Below, piece after piece: positions 1 through 6,094 of a DNA stretch of 8,488 nt. Location of the stretch: positions 1-8,488 of the forward strand of contig JALURI010000217.1 in NCBI GenBank assembly GCA_027016965.1, written 5' to 3'. Source of the DNA: Geoglobus sp. (GTDB taxonomy: Archaea; Halobacteriota; Archaeoglobi; Archaeoglobales; Archaeoglobaceae). Made by a program: the position numbers and the translations under genes. The notes under the pieces are model-generated. The model saw nothing but the letters and a program-made list of their open reading frames with translations, did not search any database and was not told the origin of the DNA. How positions within the stretch are numbered: position 1 is the first letter of the stretch; each line of letters starts with the position of its first letter.

Positions 1-310
1 AATCATACTCTCTCCACGTTTTCCCACATTTTGTACATCTGAAAAATCTAACCTCACTTTCATCTGCAGATCTGAGCTGTCTCAGCCACCAGAATGCCTC
101 ATTATTCCCGCACTGAGGACAGATAACGTTTGTTGTAGGTAGAGTCTTTATGTTTTCTCCCTCAATAACAGGGATTTCACCTTCACTTTTCTTTGCAGTA
201 ATTATCAGATTTGGATTGTCATCTGCTTCCTTTTCATATCCGCATTTTCTGCAAACAGCTCTGTCACCCTGGTAAATCATTATGCTCCTGCATTTTGGAC
301 AGAATTCCAA
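1..310 (-). CDS. tfs: Transcription factor S (TFS, TFIIS/RPB9-like), 3' end cut by window edge
   Basis: This is the archaeal transcript-cleavage factor that helps stalled RNA polymerase resume by stimulating cleavage of backtracked RNA. The visible 103 residues hold two zinc ribbons: Cys4/Cys7 with Cys20/Cys23, and Cys64/Cys67 with Cys92/Cys95. The second carries the acidic pair Asp83-Glu84 (context RSADE), which in this family enters the polymerase active site. The reading ends in WREYD at the window edge, the usual family C-terminus, so probably only the stop codon is missing. The start is inferred to be TTG at 310: an in-frame stop lies just upstream, and a GAGGTGA ribosome-binding site sits 6 nt before it. 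A TTG at 313 is possible but too close to that site. In the first ribbon Arg8 follows the CPKC motif where Gly is more common. The gene overlaps the end of the Nudix gene by 47 bp in another frame. RPB9 itself is the alternative, but the DE pair favours TFS. Confidence 0.9.
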   Translation of the reverse strand, partial: MEFCPKCRSIMIYQGDRAVCRKCGYEKEADDNPNLIITAKKSEGEIPVIEGENIKTLPTTNVICPQCGNNEAFWWLRQLRSADESEVRFFRCTKCGKTWREYD

Positions 311-701
311 CAAGCATCACCTCAGCATCCCTAATCATTTTTGAATGATCAAATGCAAGCTTTGGAAGTTCTCCCAATTTAAAAATCTTTACGTCCTGTG
401 CATCACTTCCCGCCTTCAGCTTCCCGCCAGTTACCTGAAGCAGAAAACAGATGCTTATAAAATGACCTCTGGGATCTCTGTCAGGATCAGAATATACTCC
501 AACAAGCTCCTCAACCCTGCATTCAAGTCCCGTTTCTTCGCTGATCTCTCTCACAACTGCATCCTCAACAGCCTCTCCGTACTCAACAATCCCACCTGGA
601 AGGGCGTAGTAACCTTTAAACGGTTCATTTCTTCTCTGCACGAGTACTATCCCACCCCGATAAGGAATGATGCCATCAACTGTCAGAACAATACATTTCA
701 T
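264..701 (-). CDS. Nudix hydrolase, probably ADP-ribose pyrophosphatase type
   Basis: This is a soluble Nudix hydrolase of 145 residues that cleaves a nucleoside diphosphate linked to another group, with Mg2+. A complete Nudix box is visible: Gly37, Glu43, Arg51-Glu52, Glu55-Glu56 and Gly58, spaced exactly as G-x5-E-x7-REU-x-EE-x-GU. Upstream lies the usual PFKGYYALPGG strand and loop. A proline (Pro73 or Pro77, in SDPDRDPRGH) follows the box by roughly the distance seen in ADP-ribose hydrolases, so that substrate is likely but not proven. I chose the ATG at 701 because MKCIVLTVDG matches the usual N-terminus of archaeal relatives. In-frame starts at 719 (ATG) and 725 (TTG) are possible, and none has a clear ribosome-binding site. 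It overlaps the end of the PHP gene by 26 bp and the start of factor S by 47 bp, so it is the middle gene of an operon. Confidence 0.88.
   Translation of the reverse strand: MKCIVLTVDGIIPYRGGIVLVQRRNEPFKGYYALPGGIVEYGEAVEDAVVREISEETGLECRVEELVGVYSDPDRDPRGHFISICFLLQVTGGKLKAGSDAQDVKIFKLGELPKLAFDHSKMIRDAEVMLVGILSKMQEHNDLPG
317..323 (-). promoter_or_regulatory. Ribosome-binding site for transcription factor S
   Basis: GAGGTGA on the minus strand lies 6 nt upstream of the TTG codon at 310. It decides the start of the factor S gene, because an in-frame TGA overlaps this site and no ATG or GTG lies in frame nearby. It sits inside the coding sequence of the Nudix gene, so translation of the two is probably coupled. 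Confidence 0.7.
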
Positions 702-1329
702 GAGCCAGATTTTTTCCATTTTCAAAATAAATCTTTGCCATCCTTATAGAGAAATCAAGTTTTCCCACCATTGAAATCCGGTGTGCATCACTGCCAAATG
801 AGTAGAAAACCTTTTTTCCTCTGCAGAGTCTCAGAAAGTCCTCTGGGGGTGACATGTGATAACTGTTTAGCTCTATCGCCACACTGTTTTCCCTCGCAAG
901 ATCGATTATCTCCATATCATATTCAGGAATGGAAGAATTGTATGAGAACATTCCGGCGTGAATGTGACCCAGAATATCCACACTGTTTTCAGTTATGCAC
1001 CTCTTCAGCCTGCGATATACCTCATCTACTGGAAGGTATGCGTGCAATGAAGCTATAACAAGATTGAAATCATGTTCTGGCATGATGATCTTACCATCTT
1101 CAAGTATTCCACACTCAACCCCGTTTAAGATTCTTATTCCGAATTTCTCCTGAGCGTTTTCAATTTCAATTTTTCTTCTTCTTGCTTTTTTCTCGTTGAG
1201 CCCTTTTGGATGATCGGATGAATGATCACATATGGCTATAATCTTCAATCTCCTCTCTTTTGCCTTTCTTGCTATTTCGTCTATGCTTGCACTTCCATCT
1301 GAATACGTGCTGTGTATGTGCAGATCCAC
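676..1329 (-). CDS. PHP-domain metal-dependent phosphoesterase
   Basis: This 217-residue protein is a stand-alone PHP domain, a TIM-barrel-like fold that binds two or three metal ions and hydrolyses phosphoesters. The metal ligands are readable in order: His4-x-His6, Asp11, Asp35-His36, Glu72 (GVE), His96, His122 and His124 (GHIH), Glu153 (ELN), and Asp181 with His183 (SDAH). No polymerase or other domain is attached. The family includes histidinol phosphatases, nucleotide phosphoesterases and YcdX-like enzymes, so the substrate cannot be read from sequence. The start is GTG at 1329, which places the first HxH motif at residues 4-6 as in relatives. There is no ribosome-binding site, but a TATA-like box lies about 24 nt upstream, which suggests a leaderless mRNA. 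It heads the leftward operon with the Nudix and factor S genes and diverges from artA. Confidence 0.87.
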   Translation of the reverse strand: MDLHIHSTYSDGSASIDEIARKAKERRLKIIAICDHSSDHPKGLNEKKARRRKIEIENAQEKFGIRILNGVECGILEDGKIIMPEHDFNLVIASLHAYLPVDEVYRRLKRCITENSVDILGHIHAGMFSYNSSIPEYDMEIIDLARENSVAIELNSYHMSPPEDFLRLCRGKKVFYSFGSDAHRISMVGKLDFSIRMAKIYFENGKNLAHEMYCSDS

Positions 1330-1339
1330 GGCGAATGTC

Positions 1340-1347
1340 TTATATTC
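1340..1347 (+). promoter_or_regulatory. Putative TATA box of the artA operon
   Basis: TTATATTC is centred about 25 nt before the ATG at 1368, the spacing expected if transcription starts at or next to the start codon. No Shine-Dalgarno sequence precedes that ATG. The upstream BRE region is a poor match, so the call rests mainly on position and AT content. Confidence 0.45.
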
Positions 1348-1349
1348 AG

Positions 1350-1357
1350 TTAATAAA
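1350..1357 (-). promoter_or_regulatory. Putative TATA box and BRE of the PHP-Nudix-tfs operon
   Basis: On the minus strand TTTATTAA is preceded by GGGAAA (1358-1363), a fair match to an archaeal BRE plus TATA box. Its centre is about 24 nt upstream of the GTG at 1329, which predicts a leaderless transcript. It lies on the far side of the artA TATA box, so the two promoters interleave. Confidence 0.5.
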
Positions 1358-1367
1358 TTTCCCGATT

Positions 1368-2123
1368 ATGCTTGAATTCACATCAATTGCACTCATGCTC
1401 ATCTACGTTGTAACAAGAAAGAGATTCATCGGATTTTCAGGGTGGCTTTTTTTTGGTATTTCCTGGCTATCCAAAACACCACACTACCTCCAGATATCGG
1501 ATTTTTACAATACAGCCCTGATGATTCTGGCTTTTGCTCTTTTCTCGTTTATGGGTCTGACAATACTCAGGTCTGAGAATGAAAGAATATTTATCCCGAT
1601 AACATCTGTCGCCCTTGTTTCATCTCTGATCTATTTCACATTTGCCATTACACCTCTGAAGTCCAATCTCATAATTCATACAACAGACATGAGCATCAGA
1701 CTTGCCGAATTTCTTGGATTTAATTTTGAAAGACATTCTGAAGATATAATCCGCTACAATGAAAAGTATGTTCAGATCATACTGGCATGCACCGGAATCG
1801 AGAGCATGGCACTGTTTACAGGCATAACTATATCAACCCATGCAGAAATCAGAAGAAAACTCATGGCTTTCCTCATATCTGTGCCTGTGATATACATTCT
1901 GAATCTGCTGAGAAATGTTTTCATTATTTCGGCTTATGGAGGAGAGTGGTTTGGTTCAGCAGATTACAGCTTTTACATTGCCCATCATTTAATTTCAAAA
2001 ATTCTGGCAACACTGGCGTTAATCGCCATCTCTGTCGGAGTGTTCAGACTTCTGCCTGAATTTGCGGACATGATATTCAGTATTAAAGATGAGGTGGTGA
2101 AAGCTTGGAAAAAACAGGGTTGA
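1368..2123 (+). CDS. artA: Archaeosortase A (exosortase-family membrane transpeptidase)
   Basis: This 251-residue integral membrane cysteine protease/transpeptidase belongs to the exosortase/archaeosortase family. It has about seven or eight hydrophobic segments (near residues 5-16, 21-34, 47-67, 74-95, 136-153, 165-190 and 203-228). The family's catalytic residues appear at the expected places: Cys141 in ACTGIES, Arg182 in NLLRN, and His206/His207 in YIAHH. Archaeosortase A recognises proteins ending in a PGF-CTERM tripartite signal and removes it outside the membrane. In haloarchaea this is tied to prenyl-lipid attachment. The ATG at 1368 is chosen because the hydrophobic N-terminus starts there and a TATA-like box lies about 25 nt upstream. 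An ATG at 1335 and codons back to 1260 remain open, but they would run into or over the divergent gene. The 3' end overlaps the decarboxylase gene by 19 bp. No PGF-CTERM substrate is visible in the window. Confidence 0.88.
   Translation: MLEFTSIALMLIYVVTRKRFIGFSGWLFFGISWLSKTPHYLQISDFYNTALMILAFALFSFMGLTILRSENERIFIPITSVALVSSLIYFTFAITPLKSNLIIHTTDMSIRLAEFLGFNFERHSEDIIRYNEKYVQIILACTGIESMALFTGITISTHAEIRRKLMAFLISVPVIYILNLLRNVFIISAYGGEWFGSADYSFYIAHHLISKILATLALIAISVGVFRLLPEFADMIFSIKDEVVKAWKKQG
2091..2099 (+). promoter_or_regulatory. Ribosome-binding site for archaetidylserine decarboxylase
   Basis: GAGGTGGTG lies 5 nt before the TTG codon at 2105, inside the 3' end of artA. It favours this TTG over the downstream ATG at 2126, which would have only GAGG directly against it. 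Confidence 0.6.
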
Positions 2124-2686
2124 GGATGATATTTATTCTGATGGCACTGTCAATACCTGCATTTATTGTCAGTTATGGAATTTTTCTGATTTTACTGGTA
2201 ACTGCCGTTTTCATAGCCTTTTTTTACAGGGATACTGAAAGGGAAATTGGGGAAGGAATCGTGTCTCCTGCCGATGGCAGAATTGTTGAGATCTCAGACG
2301 GCAGAATTGAGATATTCATGAACTTTTTTGATTGTCACGTTAACAGAAGTCCGTGTGATGGGGTGGTGAAGACAATAAAATATTTTAGAGGGAGATTTTT
2401 TCCGGCATTTCACAGAATGAGTCAGAGAAATGAGAGAAATGTCATCTGGATTGGCTCAGAAGATGGCACTTTTGTTGTTGAACAGATAGCGGGAATTTTT
2501 GCAAGAAGGATAATCTGTTATCTTAAAGAGGGGGAAAGAGTTAAGAAAGGTCAGAGAATAGGGATGATTGTGTTTGGATCCAGAGTAACTCTTGAAATTC
2601 CAGATGGATACACATTTACTGTCAGAAAAGGCGAAAAAGTAAAGGCAGGTCAGACGGTGGCGGTAAAACATGAAAAGGCATATTGA
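2105..2686 (+). CDS. asd: Archaetidylserine decarboxylase (PSD-A type, pyruvoyl enzyme)
   Basis: This enzyme decarboxylates archaetidylserine to archaetidylethanolamine at the membrane. It is the short (193-residue) form of phosphatidylserine decarboxylase. The proenzyme is expected to cut itself between Gly158 and Ser159 in the FGSRV motif, leaving a pyruvoyl group on the new small alpha chain (residues 159-193). Other landmarks are SPADG at 54-58 and the CHVNRSPCDG segment at 77-86. Residues 9-40 form a hydrophobic stretch with a proline-containing turn, probably a membrane hairpin. The start is taken as TTG 2105 because of the strong ribosome-binding site before it; ATG 2126 would remove seven residues. 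It overlaps artA by 19 bp and the synthase by 17 bp, so the three genes are one operon. The adjacent synthase makes its substrate, which supports the assignment over other Psd-like proteins. Confidence 0.92.
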   Translation: MEKTGLRMIFILMALSIPAFIVSYGIFLILLVTAVFIAFFYRDTEREIGEGIVSPADGRIVEISDGRIEIFMNFFDCHVNRSPCDGVVKTIKYFRGRFFPAFHRMSQRNERNVIWIGSEDGTFVVEQIAGIFARRIICYLKEGERVKKGQRIGMIVFGSRVTLEIPDGYTFTVRKGEKVKAGQTVAVKHEKAY

Positions 2687-3245
2687 TATTGCTGATTATT
2701 TCTCATTTTTCAACGTTATTTCCGGGTTTCTTGCGATAGTTATGCGGGACCCGAGGTTTATCTTTATTGCAGCAATAATGGATGGTTTTGATGGATATCT
2801 TGCAAGAAAAGGGTATTCAGGCAGATACGGGAAGTTCACTGATTCTCTGGCTGACTTTGCATCCTTTGGAATAGCCTCTGCATACTTTTTTCCAACATTA
2901 GCACTGCCATATCTTCTGGCAGGAATGTACAGGCTTGCAAGGTTTTCGGCTGAAGAACACAGGGATTTCGTTGGATTTCCCATAACATCTTCTGCTCTGA
3001 TGGTTATCTCAATTGAAATAATTTTTAACTCTTACACCGCAGGAATTGTGAGTATTGCACTGGCTTTTCTAATGGTGAGTAATGTCAGATATCCAAAAAT
3101 AAGAAATCCATATCTTCTGCTTCCAGCTGCAATTATTCTTGCTGGAACTCTTTTCAAAAAAGAATTTACCTACGGGGTTTTAATCCTCAACATTCTCTAT
3201 CTGGCTTCACCACTCTTCGGGAAAAAGTTGGGTAAATATTTTTAA
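2670..3245 (+). CDS. pssA: Archaetidylserine synthase (CDP-alcohol phosphatidyltransferase)
   Basis: This membrane enzyme transfers archaetidyl from CDP-archaeol to L-serine. The 191-residue protein carries the full CDP-alcohol phosphotransferase signature: Asp38, Asp41-Gly42, Ala45-Arg46, Gly54, Asp58 and Asp62. Seven residues separate Arg46 from Gly54. The following SLADFASFG and the later YRLARF...GFPITSSAL segment (about 87-110) are typical of the phosphatidylserine synthase branch rather than glycerol- or inositol-phosphate synthases. Hydrophobic segments lie at about 11-25, 65-84, 105-120, 124-137, 148-161 and 167-183. It starts with ATG 17 bp inside the decarboxylase gene, after a weak GGTGG/CGGT ribosome-binding site. 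The serine specificity is well supported by the adjacent decarboxylase. It is the last gene of the artA operon. Confidence 0.92.
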   Translation: MKRHIDIADYFSFFNVISGFLAIVMRDPRFIFIAAIMDGFDGYLARKGYSGRYGKFTDSLADFASFGIASAYFFPTLALPYLLAGMYRLARFSAEEHRDFVGFPITSSALMVISIEIIFNSYTAGIVSIALAFLMVSNVRYPKIRNPYLLLPAAIILAGTLFKKEFTYGVLILNILYLASPLFGKKLGKYF

Positions 3246-3246
3246 T
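3237..3246 (+). promoter_or_regulatory. Putative TATA box of leuS overlapping the pssA stop codon
   Basis: TATTTTTAAT overlaps the last codons of pssA and is centred about 24-26 nt before the leuS ATG at 3266. There is no Shine-Dalgarno sequence in the 20-bp gap, so a leaderless start is likely. The T-run could also end artA-operon transcripts. Confidence 0.45.
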
Positions 3247-3265
3247 CCCTGATTAAAGTCCAACC

Positions 3266-6064
3266 ATGGACTTCAGGGAGATCGAAGAAAAGTGGCAGAA
3301 AGAGTGGGAAAAACATGGCATCTTTCAGGCTGATCGCTCCCACAAAAAGAAATTCTTCATTACCATACCATACCCCTATCTCAACGGAAATCTTCATGCA
3401 GGGCACACAAGAACATTCACCATAGGGGATGCAGTTGCCAGATACAGAAGAATGCTAGGTTACAATGTTCTCTTTCCCATGGGATTCCATGTTACAGGTA
3501 CTCCAATCATAGGGCTCGCAGAGCTGATTGCAAAAAAAGATGAAAGGACAGTTGATGTTTATACAAAATTCCACGATGTGCCTTATGAGGAATTAATCCA
3601 TCTGACAACGCCTGAAAAGATCGTCGAATACTTCTCAAGAGAGGCTGAGAGAGCGCTCAAGATGATAGGTTTCTCCATAGACTGGAGAAGAAAATTCACC
3701 ACAATGGATGAATCATATCAGAGATTTATAGAATGGCAGTACTGGAAACTCAAGGACAGAAATCTGATTATCAAAGGAAGTCATCCTGTAAGGTACTGCC
3801 CCCATGACGACAATCCTGTAGAAGATCACGATCTTCTGGCAGGAGAGTCTGCAACAATAATCGAATACACCATCATAAAATTCAAACTTGAAGATTCTGA
3901 TATAATTCTGCCATGTGCAACCCTCAGACCTGAAACGGTTTTTGGCGTAACCAACATCTGGCTCAAACCTGAAATCCATGTTGTGGCAGAGGTGAACGGT
4001 GAGAAATGGCTTGTAAGCAGAAAAGCCTTTGAGAAGCTTAGATTCACAGACAGAAAGGTAAGGTTTATTGAAGAAATTGATTCAAAATCTGTTTTTGGGA
4101 GGTACGCAATTAACCCTGTGACCGGGAGAAGGGTTCCTGTGCTTCCTGCAGATTTTGTTGATCCGGATAATGCAACAGGAATTGTGATGTCCGTTCCCGC
4201 CCATGCACCATTTGATTACATAGCCATAATGGACCTTAAAAGAACGGGTGTTCTGGATAAATACCAGATAGGGAAAGAAATAATTCAGGAGCTCGAACCC
4301 ATTGTTCTTATCGAAATTGAAGGTGAAGACTACAGCATTCCCGCAAGAGATGTTGCTGAAAAACTTGGAGTGAAGAATCAGCACGATACTGACCTTCTCG
4401 ATAAAGCAACCAAGACCGTTTACAAGAAAGAGTTTCACAAAGGAGTGATGATGGAGAACACGGGGAAGTACAGTGGATTAAAGGTCTCTGTTGCAAAAGA
4501 CAGGATTCATGAGGATCTAATAAAAGGTGGAAATGGAGACGTGTTCTATGAATTCAGCGAAAAACCTGTGATATGCAGATGTGGAACTGAATGTGTTGTT
4601 AAAGTAGTCAGGGATCAGTGGTTTCTTAACTACTCAAACCTTGAGTGGAAGCAAAGAGTTCTTTACTGGCTTGAGAAGATGAAAATAATTCCGGAATATT
4701 ACAAGGAGGAATTCAGAAACAAAATTGAATGGCTGAAGGACAAGGCATGTGCAAGAAGAAAGGGTCTTGGAACGCGAATTCCATGGGACAGAGAATGGCT
4801 GATAGAGAGCCTTTCAGACTCAACCATTTATATGGCATACTATATAATAGCAGGATATGTAAATTCCGGAGCCTTAAAGCCTGAAAATCTGATTCAAGAG
4901 TTTTTTGATTATGTTATCCTCGGTAAAGGAGACCCCAGAGCTGTCTCCGAAAAGTCCGGAATTGATCCTGATTTTCTTAAATCACTGAGAGAAGACTTTG
5001 AGTACTGGTACCCTGTTGATCTGAGGAGCAGTGGGAAGGATCTTGTTGCAAACCATCTTCTTTTCTTTCTGTTCCATCATATCGCTCTGTTCCCTGAAAA
5101 ATACTGGCCAAGAGCCATTGCAGTAAACGGATTCGTTAGCCTTGAAGGGAAAAAGATGAGCAAGAGCAAAGGCCCACTTCTCACACTAAAACGTGCTGTT
5201 TCTGAATTTGGAGCGGATGTTACCAGGATGTATATTCTCCATGCCTCTGAATACGACAGCGATGCAGACTGGAAGAGAAAGGACGTTGAAAGTCTTTCAA
5301 CACATCTTGCAAGGCTTTACTATCTCGCAAAGGAACATTATCTGAAAGAGCCAGATGAACTCTGTGATCTGGACAGGTGGCTTGTTAGCAGATTTCAAAG
5401 AGCTGTTAAGGAGACAAGGGAAGCAATGGAGAATCTTCAAACGAGAAGAGCTGTTAATGTTGCATTTTTTGAGGTCATGAATGATGTCAGATGGTATCTC
5501 AGAAGAGGTGGAAAGAATCTTTCAGTAATATTTGATGACTGGCTGAAGCTTCTCTCTCCATTTACACCTCATCTGTGTGAGGAGATCTGGCACTGGAAAC
5601 ATGATTCCTTCATCTGTCTTGAGCCATATCCAGAATATAACGAATCCATGGTTAGCAAAGAGCTTGAAACTGCAGAAAGATATCTGAAAACCCTCATTGA
5701 CGACATAAACGAGGTTACGAAGTTTGTTGAAGCCCCATCGAGAGTTTACATATCATTTGCAGAGGAATGGAAAAAACGCGCTCTTGAAATTGCGAGATCA
5801 AAGAGAAACATGAAAGACGTCATGAGGGAGCTCATGAAAGATGAAAGACTGAGAAAAATTTCAAATGAGGTTCAGGGATTTTTAAAAAGAGTAATGAGAG
5901 AGGGTGAAATGCTGATAGAAATTGATGAGGAACGAATAATTAAAGAGGCAAAAGAATTCATTGAAAAAGAGACAGGTCTTGAGGTGATTCTTGACAGTAA
6001 AGTCATGCCTGAAGAGAAAATGAAGATTGCGATGCCCGGAAAGCCTGCAATATATGTGGAATAA
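3266..6064 (+). CDS. leuS: Leucyl-tRNA synthetase, archaeal/eukaryotic type
   Basis: This class I synthetase attaches leucine to tRNA-Leu and edits mischarged products. It has 932 residues, close to other archaeal enzymes. The ATP-binding signatures are HAGH at 44-47 and KMSKS at 630-634. The CP1 editing domain follows the N-terminal half of the catalytic domain. It shows TLRPET at 219-224 and the SVPAHAPFDY segment with Asp317, the residue used in editing. DHD after the CP hairpin, WYP, and the C-terminal AMPGKPAIYVE closely match my recollection of the Pyrococcus horikoshii enzyme, including the C-terminal domain that reads the long variable arm of tRNA-Leu. Cys178/His180 and Cys437/Cys439/Cys443 could bind zinc; the Pyrococcus enzyme as I recall it lacks them. 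The ATG at 3266 gives the typical MDFxEIEEKWQ N-terminus. It is flanked by 20- and 30-bp gaps, so it may be transcribed alone. Confidence 0.97.
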   Translation: MDFREIEEKWQKEWEKHGIFQADRSHKKKFFITIPYPYLNGNLHAGHTRTFTIGDAVARYRRMLGYNVLFPMGFHVTGTPIIGLAELIAKKDERTVDVYTKFHDVPYEELIHLTTPEKIVEYFSREAERALKMIGFSIDWRRKFTTMDESYQRFIEWQYWKLKDRNLIIKGSHPVRYCPHDDNPVEDHDLLAGESATIIEYTIIKFKLEDSDIILPCATLRPETVFGVTNIWLKPEIHVVAEVNGEKWLVSRKAFEKLRFTDRKVRFIEEIDSKSVFGRYAINPVTGRRVPVLPADFVDPDNATGIVMSVPAHAPFDYIAIMDLKRTGVLDKYQIGKEIIQELEPIVLIEIEGEDYSIPARDVAEKLGVKNQHDTDLLDKATKTVYKKEFHKGVMMENTGKYSGLKVSVAKDRIHEDLIKGGNGDVFYEFSEKPVICRCGTECVVKVVRDQWFLNYSNLEWKQRVLYWLEKMKIIPEYYKEEFRNKIEWLKDKACARRKGLGTRIPWDREWLIESLSDSTIYMAYYIIAGYVNSGALKPENLIQEFFDYVILGKGDPRAVSEKSGIDPDFLKSLREDFEYWYPVDLRSSGKDLVANHLLFFLFHHIALFPEKYWPRAIAVNGFVSLEGKKMSKSKGPLLTLKRAVSEFGADVTRMYILHASEYDSDADWKRKDVESLSTHLARLYYLAKEHYLKEPDELCDLDRWLVSRFQRAVKETREAMENLQTRRAVNVAFFEVMNDVRWYLRRGGKNLSVIFDDWLKLLSPFTPHLCEEIWHWKHDSFICLEPYPEYNESMVSKELETAERYLKTLIDDINEVTKFVEAPSRVYISFAEEWKKRALEIARSKRNMKDVMRELMKDERLRKISNEVQGFLKRVMREGEMLIEIDEERIIKEAKEFIEKETGLEVILDSKVMPEEKMKIAMPGKPAIYVE

Positions 6065-6074
6065 TTTTTTAATT
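6065..6074 (+). promoter_or_regulatory. Putative TATA box of the nfeD operon, possible leuS terminator
   Basis: TTTTTTAATT follows directly after the leuS stop codon and its first eight bases are centred about 26 nt before the nfeD ATG at 6095. No Shine-Dalgarno sequence precedes that ATG. The T-tract on the coding strand would also suit an archaeal oligo-T terminator for leuS, so the same bases may do both jobs. Confidence 0.45.
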
Positions 6075-6094
6075 CTCATCCGGTAAATTGTTTT

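Noticed and set aside
702..725. Longer Nudix start at TTG 725 or ATG 719
   Set aside because: The extra residues do not fit the usual N-terminus of the family and increase the overlap with the PHP gene. There is no ribosome-binding site to favour them, so this is a preference only.
345..749. Plus-strand open frame of 134 codons opposite the Nudix gene
   Set aside because: It is antisense to a gene with a complete Nudix box, has no recognisable motif, and its residue make-up looks like a shadow of the other strand.
1260..1367. Longer N-terminus for artA starting upstream of 1368
   Set aside because: The added residues would overlap the divergent PHP coding region or its start and lie across both promoters. 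They do not look like a membrane segment or family N-terminus. ATG 1335 cannot be fully excluded.
3246..3265. Possible small RNA or riboswitch before leuS
   Set aside because: The 20-bp gap is too short for a structured leader and shows no stem. A leaderless promoter explains it better.
4082..4438. Minus-strand open frame of 118 codons within leuS
   Set aside because: It lies wholly opposite the conserved editing domain of leuS, has no motif and no upstream promoter, and reads as low-information sequence.
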